This document shows positions 42,654 through 52,065 of a DNA stretch of 64,000 nucleotides, in pieces. This DNA is from Pedobacter sp. MC2016-05 (GTDB lineage: Bacteria > Bacteroidota > Bacteroidia > Sphingobacteriales > Sphingobacteriaceae): NCBI RefSeq assembly GCF_026239735.1, contig NZ_JAPIVT010000021.1, forward strand, positions 32,723-96,722, in the 5' to 3' direction. A program made the position numbers and the translations under genes. The notes beneath the pieces were generated by a model, which saw only the letters and a program-made list of their open reading frames with translations, did no database searches and had not been told where the DNA came from. Positions within the stretch are counted from its first letter, which is position 1, and the number at the start of each line of letters is the position of its first letter.

Positions 42654-45005
42654 TTGTGGAAGTTAACAACATATTTCAGCGGGAGGAGATCTTATACGTG
42701 TATAGATAGCAAGCTTTTGTTATTTGCGCTGTTTATTATCTGTGCACTCTTGTTTCCGTTATTTTCAATAGGTCAAACTGCAGATCAATACAAACAGCTT
42801 GATAGCTTACTGGCTAAAAATCAGAGTTATAATCAGTTCGACAGCACTAAAGTTAAAATACTTACCGAAGTGTATCGGCAATACATGCGCATGAAAGATG
42901 TAGATCGCATGGAAGATTATGCCGATCGTACAATACAGCTGGCTCAGCAATTAAAACTTAGAAAGTATGTTGCAGTCACTTTTTATCGAAGAGGTTTGTT
43001 TTATCATGGTCGAGCCAATTATGGTAAAGCTGAATCCAATTATCTTTTCGCAATAGCTGAGTATAATCAGCTCAAAACTTTAGATATGATTGCGGGTACC
43101 TATTTAAACTTAGGAGCCATGTACGCCGGAATACCAGATTATGCCAAATCACTAGAGGTAAACCAAAAAGCGATAGCCATTTATGAAAAAATGGGGAATG
43201 AAACAGACATGGCGAGTTGTTATGCCAACATCGCCAGTATATATCAGAATCTTGGAAAAGCCAGTCAATCACTAATTTATCTTCAAATGGCCCTTAAGGT
43301 TTTTATGAAAGATGATGAAAGTTTTAGAGGAGTTTCTGTGGTCTATAATTTAATGGGTTCTGCCTATTTCGATGCTTCAAAGGAGGAATTAAACAAGATG
43401 GGCAACTCAGATAAAGAACGTTTGCAAATTGCTCTTTTCAACTTTGAAAAATCTCTGGCCCTCGCCGAGTTATTAAAAGATAATGGATTAATCGCATCAA
43501 ATAAGTGCAACATCGGGAACGTTTACAATGAAATGGGTGAAAATGATCTGGCCTTAAAATCTTATCAAAAAGCTATTCAAATAAGTCAGCTTGGTGACGA
43601 TAAGAGTATGTATGCTGAATGTCTTTATGCGCTAGGCAACTTTTACCACAAGCAGAAAGATTTTGATAATGCAATAGTACTCTATTCGAGCAGTTTTGCA
43701 ATTGCGAAAGAAAATAATTTTTTAGAAACAAAGCAAAACGCGGCTCTAGGGTTAAGCGATGTTTATGAAGTTTCAAATAATTACGATGAATCATTGGCGT
43801 TTTACAAAGAATATATTCTCGTACGAGATCAAATTTTTAATAAGGAAAAGGAACGAGAAATTACCCGCAGGCAAATGCAGATCGATTTCGGTTTTAAAGA
43901 AAAGGACTATCAGTTTAAACAAAAGATAACCGATATTGAGTTACAAAAACAGGTTTTATTAGCCAGGCAACAACAACAGGAACTATTTTTAAGAAAGCAG
44001 CAACTGATTTTGAGTGATAAGGAGAAAACACTACAGCGCTTTACCTTTTTAAAAAAACAAGCTGATCTGGAGATGGATCGGCAATTGCAAAAGAACAAGT
44101 TTGAAAGAGCAAAGCTGCAATCAAAGTATGAAACTTCGCTACGCGATAAACAAATAATCAAGCAAGAACAGCAAATCAACTTTGATTGGCGGGTTAAAAT
44201 ATTTCTTACAGTTGCAATTACGCTGGTGCTTCTAACTGCATTTCTTATTTTTTTAAATCAAAGGAAGACCACTCGCCTGAATATCATTATCAATACCCAA
44301 AAAAGGCAGTTAGAACAGTTAAATAGAGTAAAAGATCGAATATTCAGTGTGGTGAGTCATGATATGCGAACGCCTATAAATTCACTCATATCATTTATAC
44401 AACTCCTGGAAGGTGGAAATATAGAACAGGAGAAATTAACGAAATATGCCTCATCTTTAAAAAATAATTTAAGTTATACTTCAACGATGATGGAAAATTT
44501 ATTGAACTGGGCAGCCAGCCAAATGCAAGGCTTTAATCCACATTTGGAGGTGCTCAAACTTCAAGAGCTAGTGGAAGAAGTGACAAAATCAATGCAAGAT
44601 CATGCTCAGCAAAAAAATATTTCCATAGCAAATCATATAAACGAACAAGTGAAGTGTAAAGCAGATGCAAATATGCTGGCGCTCGTCATCCGGAACCTTT
44701 TAACAAATGCAGTTAAATTTACACCTCAAGGCGGTGAAATTACATTGAGTTCCATATCAAGTGCGAATAATATTGAAATAAAAGTTGCCGATAGTGGTGT
44801 TGGACTAAGTTCTGGCCAGATCAATCATTTCAACAAATCAGAATATCTGGTGACTGGTGAAAGTAGTTTGGGCACCAATAATGAGAAGGGGACTGGGCTA
44901 GGATTAATGCTCTGCCGAACATTTATAACTTTAATGGAGGGACATATAAGGGTAGAGCCAAATGAGGGTGGAGGAACTACATTTACGATAACCTTACCTA
45001 AATAA
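42654..45005 (+). CDS. TPR-containing sensor histidine kinase
   Basis: 783 residues from TTG 42654; no ATG occurs before the signal sequence, so a TTG or GTG start is likely. Signal segment (LLLFALFIICALLFPLFSIG), tetratricopeptide repeats over about residues 95-390 (GTYLNLGAMYAGIPDYAKSL, ASCYANIASIYQNLGKASQS), coiled coil to 505, one TM (about 513-536), HisKA with FSVVSHDMRTPINSL (His 569), then HATPase with VIRNLLTNAVKF, VADSGVGL and GTGLGLMLC. The periplasmic TPR sensor part is a Bacteroidetes design. The convergent LytTR regulator at 46440 is the likely partner. Confidence 0.93.
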   Translation: MWKLTTYFSGRRSYTCIDSKLLLFALFIICALLFPLFSIGQTADQYKQLDSLLAKNQSYNQFDSTKVKILTEVYRQYMRMKDVDRMEDYADRTIQLAQQLKLRKYVAVTFYRRGLFYHGRANYGKAESNYLFAIAEYNQLKTLDMIAGTYLNLGAMYAGIPDYAKSLEVNQKAIAIYEKMGNETDMASCYANIASIYQNLGKASQSLIYLQMALKVFMKDDESFRGVSVVYNLMGSAYFDASKEELNKMGNSDKERLQIALFNFEKSLALAELLKDNGLIASNKCNIGNVYNEMGENDLALKSYQKAIQISQLGDDKSMYAECLYALGNFYHKQKDFDNAIVLYSSSFAIAKENNFLETKQNAALGLSDVYEVSNNYDESLAFYKEYILVRDQIFNKEKEREITRRQMQIDFGFKEKDYQFKQKITDIELQKQVLLARQQQQELFLRKQQLILSDKEKTLQRFTFLKKQADLEMDRQLQKNKFERAKLQSKYETSLRDKQIIKQEQQINFDWRVKIFLTVAITLVLLTAFLIFLNQRKTTRLNIIINTQKRQLEQLNRVKDRIFSVVSHDMRTPINSLISFIQLLEGGNIEQEKLTKYASSLKNNLSYTSTMMENLLNWAASQMQGFNPHLEVLKLQELVEEVTKSMQDHAQQKNISIANHINEQVKCKADANMLALVIRNLLTNAVKFTPQGGEITLSSISSANNIEIKVADSGVGLSSGQINHFNKSEYLVTGESSLGTNNEKGTGLGLMLCRTFITLMEGHIRVEPNEGGGTTFTITLPK

Positions 45006-45268
45006 TGGGATTGGTTGTTAGTCAAATCTAAACTCTATCTGGTCAACAGAAAGAATCAGTAACTTATTTAGTAAATCTGGATAGTATTTTTTTATCTATT
45101 GAGTTTTCCATCAATTCTTGTCTATTTGCCGAACTAATTGGAACTACGAAATTGAAATCTAAATGAACCTCATGGTTGGTTAATGTGGCAATATGGTTTA
45201 TATTGATGATATATTGCTTGTGCACACGTGCGAAGATTTCTTTCGGAAGCTGCTTTTCCAGATTTTTT
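44760..45268. repeat. 509-bp direct duplication, copy 1
   Basis: Identical as read to 46136-46644 (offset 1376). It contains the last 246 bp of the kinase gene (in place here) and a severed copy of the end of the LytTR gene. It flanks the IS1634-like element exactly. Confidence 0.92.
45064..45268 (-). pseudogene. Severed C-terminal copy of the LytTR regulator
   Basis: The last 67 codons of the regulator at 46440 (NLEKQLPKEIFARVHKQYII and on), duplicated when the IS inserted and cut off from the rest. The open frame continues artificially into the IS end (MGVPARKTGK) but has no natural start. Confidence 0.9.
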
Positions 45269-46135
45269 CCTGTCTTCCGCGCTGGGACACCCAATTTTAG
45301 AAATCAAATAATTGACTCAGGTATCTTTGCTCATCATTTAATATGAGTGTTTTGTCCATAGTTTCATTATTTAGCGGATTTATGATTTTTATAGCATAAA
45401 TGGTCTTGGCAATGTCGATTGCTTTTTCAGGACTTAGGCTGGCACCCTTTTCATATAATTGCCTTTCCAGTTTTCAAAATAAAGGGTGGTTACATCATAA
45501 AATACAATACTCATCTGATTATTAAGTATCCGTAAGGTATGCTGATAGCTAATTTGCTGTACTAAATCTTTCTGCTTATTATAAAGTTTATCAAGATACC
45601 TGTATACGCGATCCTCATCAATTTCAATTCCATGATGTTTTTTGAGATAATCAATAGTGCGTACTTTACTTACCGGAAAGCATAGCCTGGACAAAACAAG
45701 TTTCCGAAACAAATCATCTTTAATCTTAAAAAAACCGATCTCATCGAAAAGTTTTCCAAGCAATAGATCGGTTCCAGCAACTGTAACCTGCTGGATATTT
45801 GAAATAAACTTATCGAAGGCATCCTGGGTGCCGGAAAGATCAATCTCTGCTTGTCCAAGGTGGCTTTTGATCCAGTGACCGCCTTCTTTAACAAGCATTT
45901 CTACTCGCGAAATAGAACTTGAGCTGCCTAAGGTCTTTATCACCTTGTATTTGCCTGAACTCTTATCTATGACCTGAACGCTAATCACTCCACTTTTATT
46001 CTTCTTTTGTCGAACAAACATCCACATAAAGATAAGTCAAAAAGCTCTGGGACACCCAAAAACCTAAATAAATCGAGATAACACACTGATAATCAAAACC
46101 TATTTTATGTCAAACAAAAAAACGCGGAACACAGG
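45269..46135 (-). mobile_element. IS1634-family element, internally deleted, 867 bp
   Basis: The ends are inverted: CCTGTCTTCCGCG at 45269-45281 and the reverse complement of CCTGTGTTCCGCG at 46123-46135 (12/13). Internal GGGACACCC motifs occur near both ends. It encodes the start and end of an IS1634-type transposase with the middle missing. The flanks are 509-bp direct repeats that begin and end exactly at the element. IS1549, a member of this family, is known for unusually long target duplications, so the repeat is best read as the target duplication. Confidence 0.88.
45297..46027 (-). pseudogene. IS1634-family transposase, central part deleted
   Basis: The N-terminal part (MFVRQKKNKSGVISVQVIDK, SSGKYKVIKTLGSSSS, then NNQMSIVFYDVTTLYFE with the first catalytic Asp) runs from about 46021. 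After NWKG the frame is lost and the native C-terminus appears in another frame: QLYEKGASLSPEKAIDIAKT then IYAIKIINPLNNETMDKTLI, with a TAA at 45297. The middle with the remaining DDE residues is gone, so the element cannot move by itself. Confidence 0.88.
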
Positions 46136-46644
46136 AGTGCGAATAATATTGAAATAAAAGTTGCCGATAGTGGTGTTGGACTAAGTTCTGGCCAGATCAA
46201 TCATTTCAACAAATCAGAATATCTGGTGACTGGTGAAAGTAGTTTGGGCACCAATAATGAGAAGGGGACTGGGCTAGGATTAATGCTCTGCCGAACATTT
46301 ATAACTTTAATGGAGGGACATATAAGGGTAGAGCCAAATGAGGGTGGAGGAACTACATTTACGATAACCTTACCTAAATAATGGGATTGGTTGTTAGTCA
46401 AATCTAAACTCTATCTGGTCAACAGAAAGAATCAGTAACTTATTTAGTAAATCTGGATAGTATTTTTTTATCTATTGAGTTTTCCATCAATTCTTGTCTA
46501 TTTGCCGAACTAATTGGAACTACGAAATTGAAATCTAAATGAACCTCATGGTTGGTTAATGTGGCAATATGGTTTATATTGATGATATATTGCTTGTGCA
46601 CACGTGCGAAGATTTCTTTCGGAAGCTGCTTTTCCAGATTTTTT
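46136..46644. repeat. 509-bp direct duplication, copy 2
   Basis: The second copy of 44760-45268. It contains a severed end of the kinase gene (46136-46381) and the genuine end of the LytTR gene (46440-46644). Its perfect identity with copy 1 as read points to a young event. Confidence 0.92.
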
Positions 46645-47192
46645 AGGCTAACTAAGATAATGTGTTTATCGCTGCTGGTAAACAGTTTGGAAAAGTCTCC
46701 CATACTTTCGATATAGATTACATCATCATATTTTAGCTTGCTTATGCCTTTGGTTTCCTTAAAATAGAAAAAATCTTTTTGATCATTTTTAGATTGGCTA
46801 TGATCGGTTCCATCATTAATGAATTGTTTTTTTAACTCGAGATATTCAATTGCTTTGTTGGTAGCCTTTAAAACTCTTTCGAATGTGGCTGGTTTCACTA
46901 CAAAATCAATCGCATCTAAATCGTAGCTCTCTACCGCATATTGACTATGCGAGGTAATGAAAATAAATAAGGGCTTTTGTTTAATAATCTTTAACAGGGA
47001 AGTTCCAGATAGCTCAGGCATGTCAATGTCGGAGAACACAATCTCGATATCAGTATTGGATAATATGCTAGCTGCTTCAATAGCGTTTGTACAAACCTTT
47101 ACAATTTCTAATGATGGAATTTTTTTGAGGTGCATTTCGAGAGCATCTCGCTCAATTTCATTATCGTCAACGATAATACATTTATACAACAT
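46440..47192 (-). CDS. LytTR-family response regulator
   Basis: 250 residues. Receiver domain: CIIVDDNEIERDALEMHLKK, VFSDIDMPELSG (phospho-acceptor Asp about 55), FIFITSHSQYAVESYDLDAI then DFVVKP. The C-terminal LytTR DNA-binding domain (about 145-250): SKLKYDDVIYIESMGDFSKL, LKNLEKQLPKEIFARVHKQY then IINI. Convergent with the TPR kinase, which it probably serves. The gene is intact because the IS insertion duplicated its end. Confidence 0.94.
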   Translation of the reverse strand: MLYKCIIVDDNEIERDALEMHLKKIPSLEIVKVCTNAIEAASILSNTDIEIVFSDIDMPELSGTSLLKIIKQKPLFIFITSHSQYAVESYDLDAIDFVVKPATFERVLKATNKAIEYLELKKQFINDGTDHSQSKNDQKDFFYFKETKGISKLKYDDVIYIESMGDFSKLFTSSDKHIILVSLKNLEKQLPKEIFARVHKQYIININHIATLTNHEVHLDFNFVVPISSANRQELMENSIDKKILSRFTK

Positions 47193-47314
47193 TGTTGGAT
47201 TTATTAAATTTATAATAATACAGGCTTAACACCGTATTGTTTTAAATATACTTCAAAATAATGTCGATTGATATAAAATTTTTTTAATAGCGCTATTCGT
47301 TATTATTACTGTTC

Positions 47315-47926
47315 TTATTTCTTATGTTTTTTTTCTCCTGTAAATTTTTTTTCTCCTGCTTTTATGGCTAATTCCAGGTTGTTCTCTTCTGGAGGGACCG
47401 GGCAGCGATAACCATCGCTATAAGCACAATAAGGATTGTACGCTTTGTTAAAGTCCACTTCTATTTTGTTATTATTAATTTCTTTGGAGCTCAGGTCGAT
47501 ATATCGGCCGCCGCCGTAAGATTCTACATTATTCGTTTCGTCAGTAAAGGGCAGAAAAAGTAAATCTTTATAAGCTGGGTTACTGGACAAATCAATGCTT
47601 TTGTATAAAATCATCGTTATGGCTTTATCATTTAAATTGAAATTAATCTTTGCATAGCGATAAAATTCCTTGCTCGTTCCATCGTAGGTAGGCATTTTGA
47701 AAACCTTCTCATTTTTTAGCATCTCCACATCGGCTGAAATTTTATAATTGCTGTCTGCATCATAAAAGTGAAGATTTTGCAAATCGTGCTCTTTCAAAGG
47801 AGAATTGGATTCTTTTATAAAAGCTTGTTTATATTTTTCGCGGTGTGTCCTAATTTGCTCGGAATAGGATTGAGCGAAAGAGTTTAAACCAAAGAAAAGA
47901 AATAGGATAGGGAGGAGTTTTATCAT
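47315..47926 (-). CDS. DUF1684 secreted protein
   Basis: 203 residues with a signal peptide (KLLPILFLFFGLNSFAQ). The DUF1684 signature is clear near the C-terminus: VDFNKAYNPYCAYSDGYRCP then VPPEENNLELAIKAGEK. FMPTYDGTSKEFYRYAKI-like strands precede it. Function is unknown. It lies 146 bp downstream of aroC on the same strand. Confidence 0.85.
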   Translation of the reverse strand: MIKLLPILFLFFGLNSFAQSYSEQIRTHREKYKQAFIKESNSPLKEHDLQNLHFYDADSNYKISADVEMLKNEKVFKMPTYDGTSKEFYRYAKINFNLNDKAITMILYKSIDLSSNPAYKDLLFLPFTDETNNVESYGGGRYIDLSSKEINNNKIEVDFNKAYNPYCAYSDGYRCPVPPEENNLELAIKAGEKKFTGEKKHKK

Positions 47927-48072
47927 GATCTATCGTTAATATATGTTGTCAGCCTGAACTTGTCGAAGACTTTTTAAGTGCTTTCGGGTTGAGTGTTAAG
48001 AAAGGAAGAAATCCTGGAATCAAGTTTATTATCCAAAGATTTCTCCACTGCGGTCGAAATGACGGCTTAAAT

Positions 48073-49170
48073 CTAGATCACACTAACTTTATTTCTCAAA
48101 AACTGGTCTGCCAATACTAATGCTGCCATGGCTTCAACAATTACAACCGCTCTTGGTACCACACACGGATCGTGGCGGCCTTTCCCTCTAATTTCGGAAG
48201 CCTCACCGGCTGCATTTATCGTTTGCTGATTGTGCATAATGGTAGCAACAGGTTTGAAAGCCACTTTGAAAGTAATATCCATTCCATTGGAAATACCTCC
48301 CAGAATGCCACCAGCGAAATTTGTAGTCGTTTTAAATATTTTTGAATCAGCAGTTTTTGCTTGAGGAATATCGTTGTGTTGAGAGCCTCTTAATTCACTT
48401 CCGGCGAAGCCAGATCCGTATTCAAATCCATGTACGGCATTGATGCTTAACATCGCTTTACCTAAATCGGCATGCAGTTTGTCAAAAACAGGTTCACCTA
48501 AACCAGCCGGACAGCCTTTAATCAGGCAGCCAATTTTACCGCCAACGGTGTCACCATCTTTTCTAACGGAGTCGATAAATTCAATCATTTCATGAGCCGT
48601 AGCCGGATCTGCACAACGAACAATGTTTTCTTCCCGAATCTTAAGCAAAGCTGGTAAATCGTTGCTTTCTAAATTTGGAGCCTCGATGGTTCCAACTGAA
48701 GTTACATGGGCGAAAATTTCGATCCCTTGTTGCTTTAAAAACAATTTGGCAATTGCACCTGCGGCAACTCGGGCAGCAGTTTCACGGGCCGATGAACGTC
48801 CTCCTCCTCGATAGTCGCGGATCCCATATTTTGCATCATACACATAATCTGCATGGCTAGGGCGATAGACATCAACATTATGGCCATAATCTTTCGACCG
48901 TTGATCTTCATTTGGAATTAACAAAGCAATCGGCGTTCCTGTGCTTTTCCCTTCGAAAATACCAGATAGAATTTGAACAGTATCACTTTCTTTCCTTTGT
49001 GTAGTAATTTTAGATTGACCTGGCCTGCGTTTATCCAGTTCGGTTTGGATAAAATCCATGTCGATATCCAATTGCGCCGGACAGCCATCAATAATTACCC
49101 CAATAGCTACGCCATGAGATTCGCCAAAGGTGGTGATGCGAAATAGTTGTCCGAATGAGTTGCCTGCCAT
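48073..49170 (-). CDS. aroC: Chorismate synthase
   Basis: 365 residues. It turns EPSP into chorismate using reduced FMN, the last step of the shikimate pathway. Signatures: GESHGVAIGVIIDGCPAQL at the start, SHADYVYDAKYGIRDYRGGG then RSSARETAARVAAGAIAK, and RGKGRHDPCVVPRAVVIVEA at the C-terminus. It follows aroA by 115 bp on the same strand. Confidence 0.98.
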   Translation of the reverse strand: MAGNSFGQLFRITTFGESHGVAIGVIIDGCPAQLDIDMDFIQTELDKRRPGQSKITTQRKESDTVQILSGIFEGKSTGTPIALLIPNEDQRSKDYGHNVDVYRPSHADYVYDAKYGIRDYRGGGRSSARETAARVAAGAIAKLFLKQQGIEIFAHVTSVGTIEAPNLESNDLPALLKIREENIVRCADPATAHEMIEFIDSVRKDGDTVGGKIGCLIKGCPAGLGEPVFDKLHADLGKAMLSINAVHGFEYGSGFAGSELRGSQHNDIPQAKTADSKIFKTTTNFAGGILGGISNGMDITFKVAFKPVATIMHNQQTINAAGEASEIRGKGRHDPCVVPRAVVIVEAMAALVLADQFLRNKVSVI

Positions 49171-49285
49171 ATTATTTTAGATGTTAGATTTGGGATATTA
49201 GATTTGAGATTTCCCCTCAAAGTATATCTAAATTTGATTGATTTCTTTTATTGTTATTTGAGTCTCACATCTAGTGTCTCAATTC

Positions 49286-50554
49286 TCATTTCTCTTTCAC
49301 GTCGAATCCAGCTTTTTTCAAATCCTCCCAAAAATAAGGATAAGATTTTTCTACAACTTGCATTTCTTCAATTTCTACTTCATCAATTAATAATGCAAGA
49401 GGTGCAAAAGCCATCGCCATTCTATGGTCTTCATAAGTTGCAATGGTAATCTTATTAGAAAAATGAAGTTCGTCGGTATTAAGTGTGTAAACCAGGTTGT
49501 TTTCAGTGAGCGTAACGCCGATTTTAGCAAGCTCATTTTGTAATGCCGCAATGCGATCAGTTTCCTTAATCTTTAAGGTTTCCAAACCTGTAAACGACAT
49601 ATTCTTGCCTAAGGCTGCTGCGATGACAATAATGGTTTGCGCTAAATCAGGGCAGGTTTTTAAATCTAGAACCTGCGTTGTTTCCAACAATAAGCCTAAG
49701 TTGCTGATGGAAATCCCCTTTTCAGTTTTATTGGTAGCAATCCCGAAAATCTTCATTATTTTCTGGATTTGACTATCGCCCTGTAAACTTTTTTCTTTTA
49801 GGGCAGGCAAATCGATTTTAGCTTCATCAGCTAAAGCCGCAATGCTATACCAATAAGAGGCTGCACTCCAATCTGGTTCAACAACCAATGTTCCTGGTTT
49901 AAACAACTGTGGTTTTATCGTAATAGAATTGCCATTCCATGAGTGTTCAATACCAACTTCGGCCAGCATATCCAAGGTCATATCTACATACGGCTTTGAA
50001 GTAAGTTCACCTTCTATTTCCAAAGTTAAACCCTGAGGCAGAATAGGGGCAATCATCAATAAAGCCGAAATATATTGACTACTGATATCACCTTTAATTT
50101 TTACCTCTGCTGTCTTTTGATGCAATGGACCAACGATGTTTAATGGCGGAAAGCCGTCGTTTTCTGCGTAAGAAATATCCGCACCCAATGTTTTCAAAGC
50201 TTCTGCTAAGATTCCAATTGGGCGTTGTTTCATACGCTCGGTTCCGGTTAATAAAAAGTTTCCATTCTTGGCAGAAAGATAAGCCGAAAGAAAACGCATC
50301 GCTGTTCCCGCAGGACCAACATCTACTGTTTTAGATTCCTGGATTTCTACATCTAACTCTTCTTCAAGATTATTAAGGATACCATTAAGTGTTACTGTAT
50401 CGGCTGCATTTGATAAGTTTTCTACCTTAACCAATTTTTTGCTTAAAGCGCTTATAATCAAGGCTCTGTTACATTCGCTTTTCGAGCCTGTTAACTGGAT
50501 TTCCGTATTAATATTCTTGGTTCCCTTAAAAGAAACTAAGGCATTTTTAGACAT
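49286..50554 (-). CDS. aroA: 3-phosphoshikimate 1-carboxyvinyltransferase (EPSP synthase)
   Basis: 422 residues. It joins shikimate-3-phosphate with PEP, the sixth shikimate step. Visible: TGSKSECNRALIISALS, VDVGPAGTAMRFLSAYLS, KGDISSQYISALLMIAPILP, LKIKETDRIAALQNELAKIG and TYEDHRMAMAFAPLALL. The PEP-site motif is GPAGTAMRF. Part of the minus-strand aromatic cluster; a dispersed palindrome sits in the 267-bp gap before it. Confidence 0.96.
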   Translation of the reverse strand: MSKNALVSFKGTKNINTEIQLTGSKSECNRALIISALSKKLVKVENLSNAADTVTLNGILNNLEEELDVEIQESKTVDVGPAGTAMRFLSAYLSAKNGNFLLTGTERMKQRPIGILAEALKTLGADISYAENDGFPPLNIVGPLHQKTAEVKIKGDISSQYISALLMIAPILPQGLTLEIEGELTSKPYVDMTLDMLAEVGIEHSWNGNSITIKPQLFKPGTLVVEPDWSAASYWYSIAALADEAKIDLPALKEKSLQGDSQIQKIMKIFGIATNKTEKGISISNLGLLLETTQVLDLKTCPDLAQTIIVIAAALGKNMSFTGLETLKIKETDRIAALQNELAKIGVTLTENNLVYTLNTDELHFSNKITIATYEDHRMAMAFAPLALLIDEVEIEEMQVVEKSYPYFWEDLKKAGFDVKEK

Positions 50555-50595
50555 TTTATTCTGGTTTTATTCTCGATGCGTTATTTTTTTTCGCT

Positions 50596-50654
50596 TGTCA
50601 TGTTGAGCTTGTCGAAACGATGTTAAAAGTTCTTCGACAAGCTCAAAATGACAA
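50596..50654. repeat. Dispersed palindrome, GAGCTTGTCGAA family
   Basis: TTGTCATGTTGAGCTTGTCG then AA (50596-50617) is answered by an inverted copy (50633-50654). A single arm of the GAAGCAATCT family (AAGATTGCTTCGTGCCTCGC then AATGA) lies at 50728-50752. Both are in the gap between aroA and the DAHP synthase gene and may affect transcription through the operon. Confidence 0.7.
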
Positions 50655-50821
50655 TGTATAAAATACAACATCATTATATTTTGTAATCCTAATTACGAGG
50701 ATAAGTAAATTCTAATGTTTTGAACATTAAGATTGCTTCGTGCCTCGCAATGATGTGTTGTGGAGAAATTAACGATTAAGTATTTAGTTTTAACTTTGCC
50801 TTAAACTATAAACCCTCTACC

Positions 50822-51961
50822 TTATTTCGAAACCTCAGTATGTTGCTCAGCAGCGATTCCTTTTGCAGCTTTGCCAGCATTCATGATTTCAGTTTGTTTA
50901 CGGATTGACTCACCGTGCATCAATTCCAGGAATTTCTCTGTAAAGTTTAAATCTAATTTCAAAGCCTTTGCAAAAGCATGACCTTTTTTGATGATGGCAT
51001 CCCAACGGTTAACCTGTAAGATAGTTACTTGATTATCGCGTTTGTATTCACCAATTTTCTCTACAATAGCCATCCTTTCAGCTAGTTTTTGCAATAATAG
51101 ATCATCAATTTTGTCAATGTTTTTACGCAGATCGGCAAGTTTATCAGCAAAAGCTTCATTCGGTGCCTCTGGCTCACGAACAGTTAAACGATCTACCAAT
51201 TCAGCAAGTGCTGCTGGCGTAACTTGTTGTTTAGCATCTGTCCAGGCTACTGATGGATCAACATGCGACTCAATCATCAAGCCTTGCATATCCAAATCTA
51301 ATGCTTTTTGTGAGATGTATGGGATTAATTCACGGTTCCCGCAAATGTGACTTGGATCATTGATGATTGGCAAATCCGGGCATAAAGTTTTTAATTGAAT
51401 AGCCAATTCCCACATTGGTTCGTTACGGAAAGAGCTTTTTTCGAATGAAGAGAAACCACGGTGGATTGCTCCAATTTTGGTAATGCCAGCTCCGTTAATT
51501 CGCTCAATAGCACCAATCCATAGTTGTAAATCAGGGTTCACCGGGTTTTTAATTAAAACCGGAACATCGTGACCTTTCAAAGCATCAGCAATTTCCTGAA
51601 CCGTGAAAGGGTTTACTGTAGAACGTGCTCCAATCCAAAGAATATCAACACCAGCTGCTAAAGCTTCTTCAACGTGTTTTGCATTGGCAACTTCAACAGC
51701 GGTTGGTAAACCAGTTTCGGCTTTAGCACGTTTCAACCACTCTAAACCAATGCTTCCAATGCCTTCAAATTCTCCCGGGCGTGTACGTGGTTTCCAGATA
51801 CCAGCTCTTAAAACGGATACTTTACCTGTTGCAGCCAACAAGTGTGCTGTAGTGAGTAATTGTTCTTCAGTTTCTGCACTGCATGGTCCCGAGATGATTA
51901 ATGGTTCGTTGTTAACGTTTAACCAGGTGTTTAATGGTTGGATGTTTAAATTAAGTTTCAT
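50822..51961 (-). CDS. DAHP synthase / chorismate mutase fusion
   Basis: 379 residues in two domains. Residues 1-265 are a KDO8PS-like DAHP synthase (IISGPCSAETEEQLLTTAHL, RAGIWKPRTRPGEFEGIG, VLIKNPVNPDLQLWIGAIER, INDPSHICGNRELIPYISQK), the first shikimate step. Residues about 275-365 are an AroQ chorismate mutase (DLRKNIDKIDDLLLQKLAER, MAIVEKIGEYKRDN, VNRWDAIIKKG). The same polypeptide thus starts the pathway and commits chorismate to Phe/Tyr, and the mutase probably mediates feedback. It follows pheA by 104 bp. Confidence 0.95.
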   Translation of the reverse strand: MKLNLNIQPLNTWLNVNNEPLIISGPCSAETEEQLLTTAHLLAATGKVSVLRAGIWKPRTRPGEFEGIGSIGLEWLKRAKAETGLPTAVEVANAKHVEEALAAGVDILWIGARSTVNPFTVQEIADALKGHDVPVLIKNPVNPDLQLWIGAIERINGAGITKIGAIHRGFSSFEKSSFRNEPMWELAIQLKTLCPDLPIINDPSHICGNRELIPYISQKALDLDMQGLMIESHVDPSVAWTDAKQQVTPAALAELVDRLTVREPEAPNEAFADKLADLRKNIDKIDDLLLQKLAERMAIVEKIGEYKRDNQVTILQVNRWDAIIKKGHAFAKALKLDLNFTEKFLELMHGESIRKQTEIMNAGKAAKGIAAEQHTEVSK

Positions 51962-52065
51962 GATTTATGGGTTGTTTTTTAGTCCGGATTCTGAAGTCCG
52001 AAAATATATTTTGATAGTTTTTTAATTTTTTAATCGTAATTCGTAGGTCTAAAATTGTTACTCTT

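Noticed and set aside
45064..45294. Short ORF that looks like an independent LytTR protein
   Set aside because: It is the duplicated 3' end of the regulator at 46440 fused by chance to the IS end.
46136..46381. Apparent second kinase C-terminus
   Set aside because: It is copy 2 of the 509-bp duplication and has no start or sensor part.
51962..52065. Second attenuator before the DAHP synthase/mutase gene
   Set aside because: TCCGGATTCTGAAGTCCG could fold weakly but there is no leader ORF rich in Phe, Tyr or Trp codons and no T-tract in the right place.
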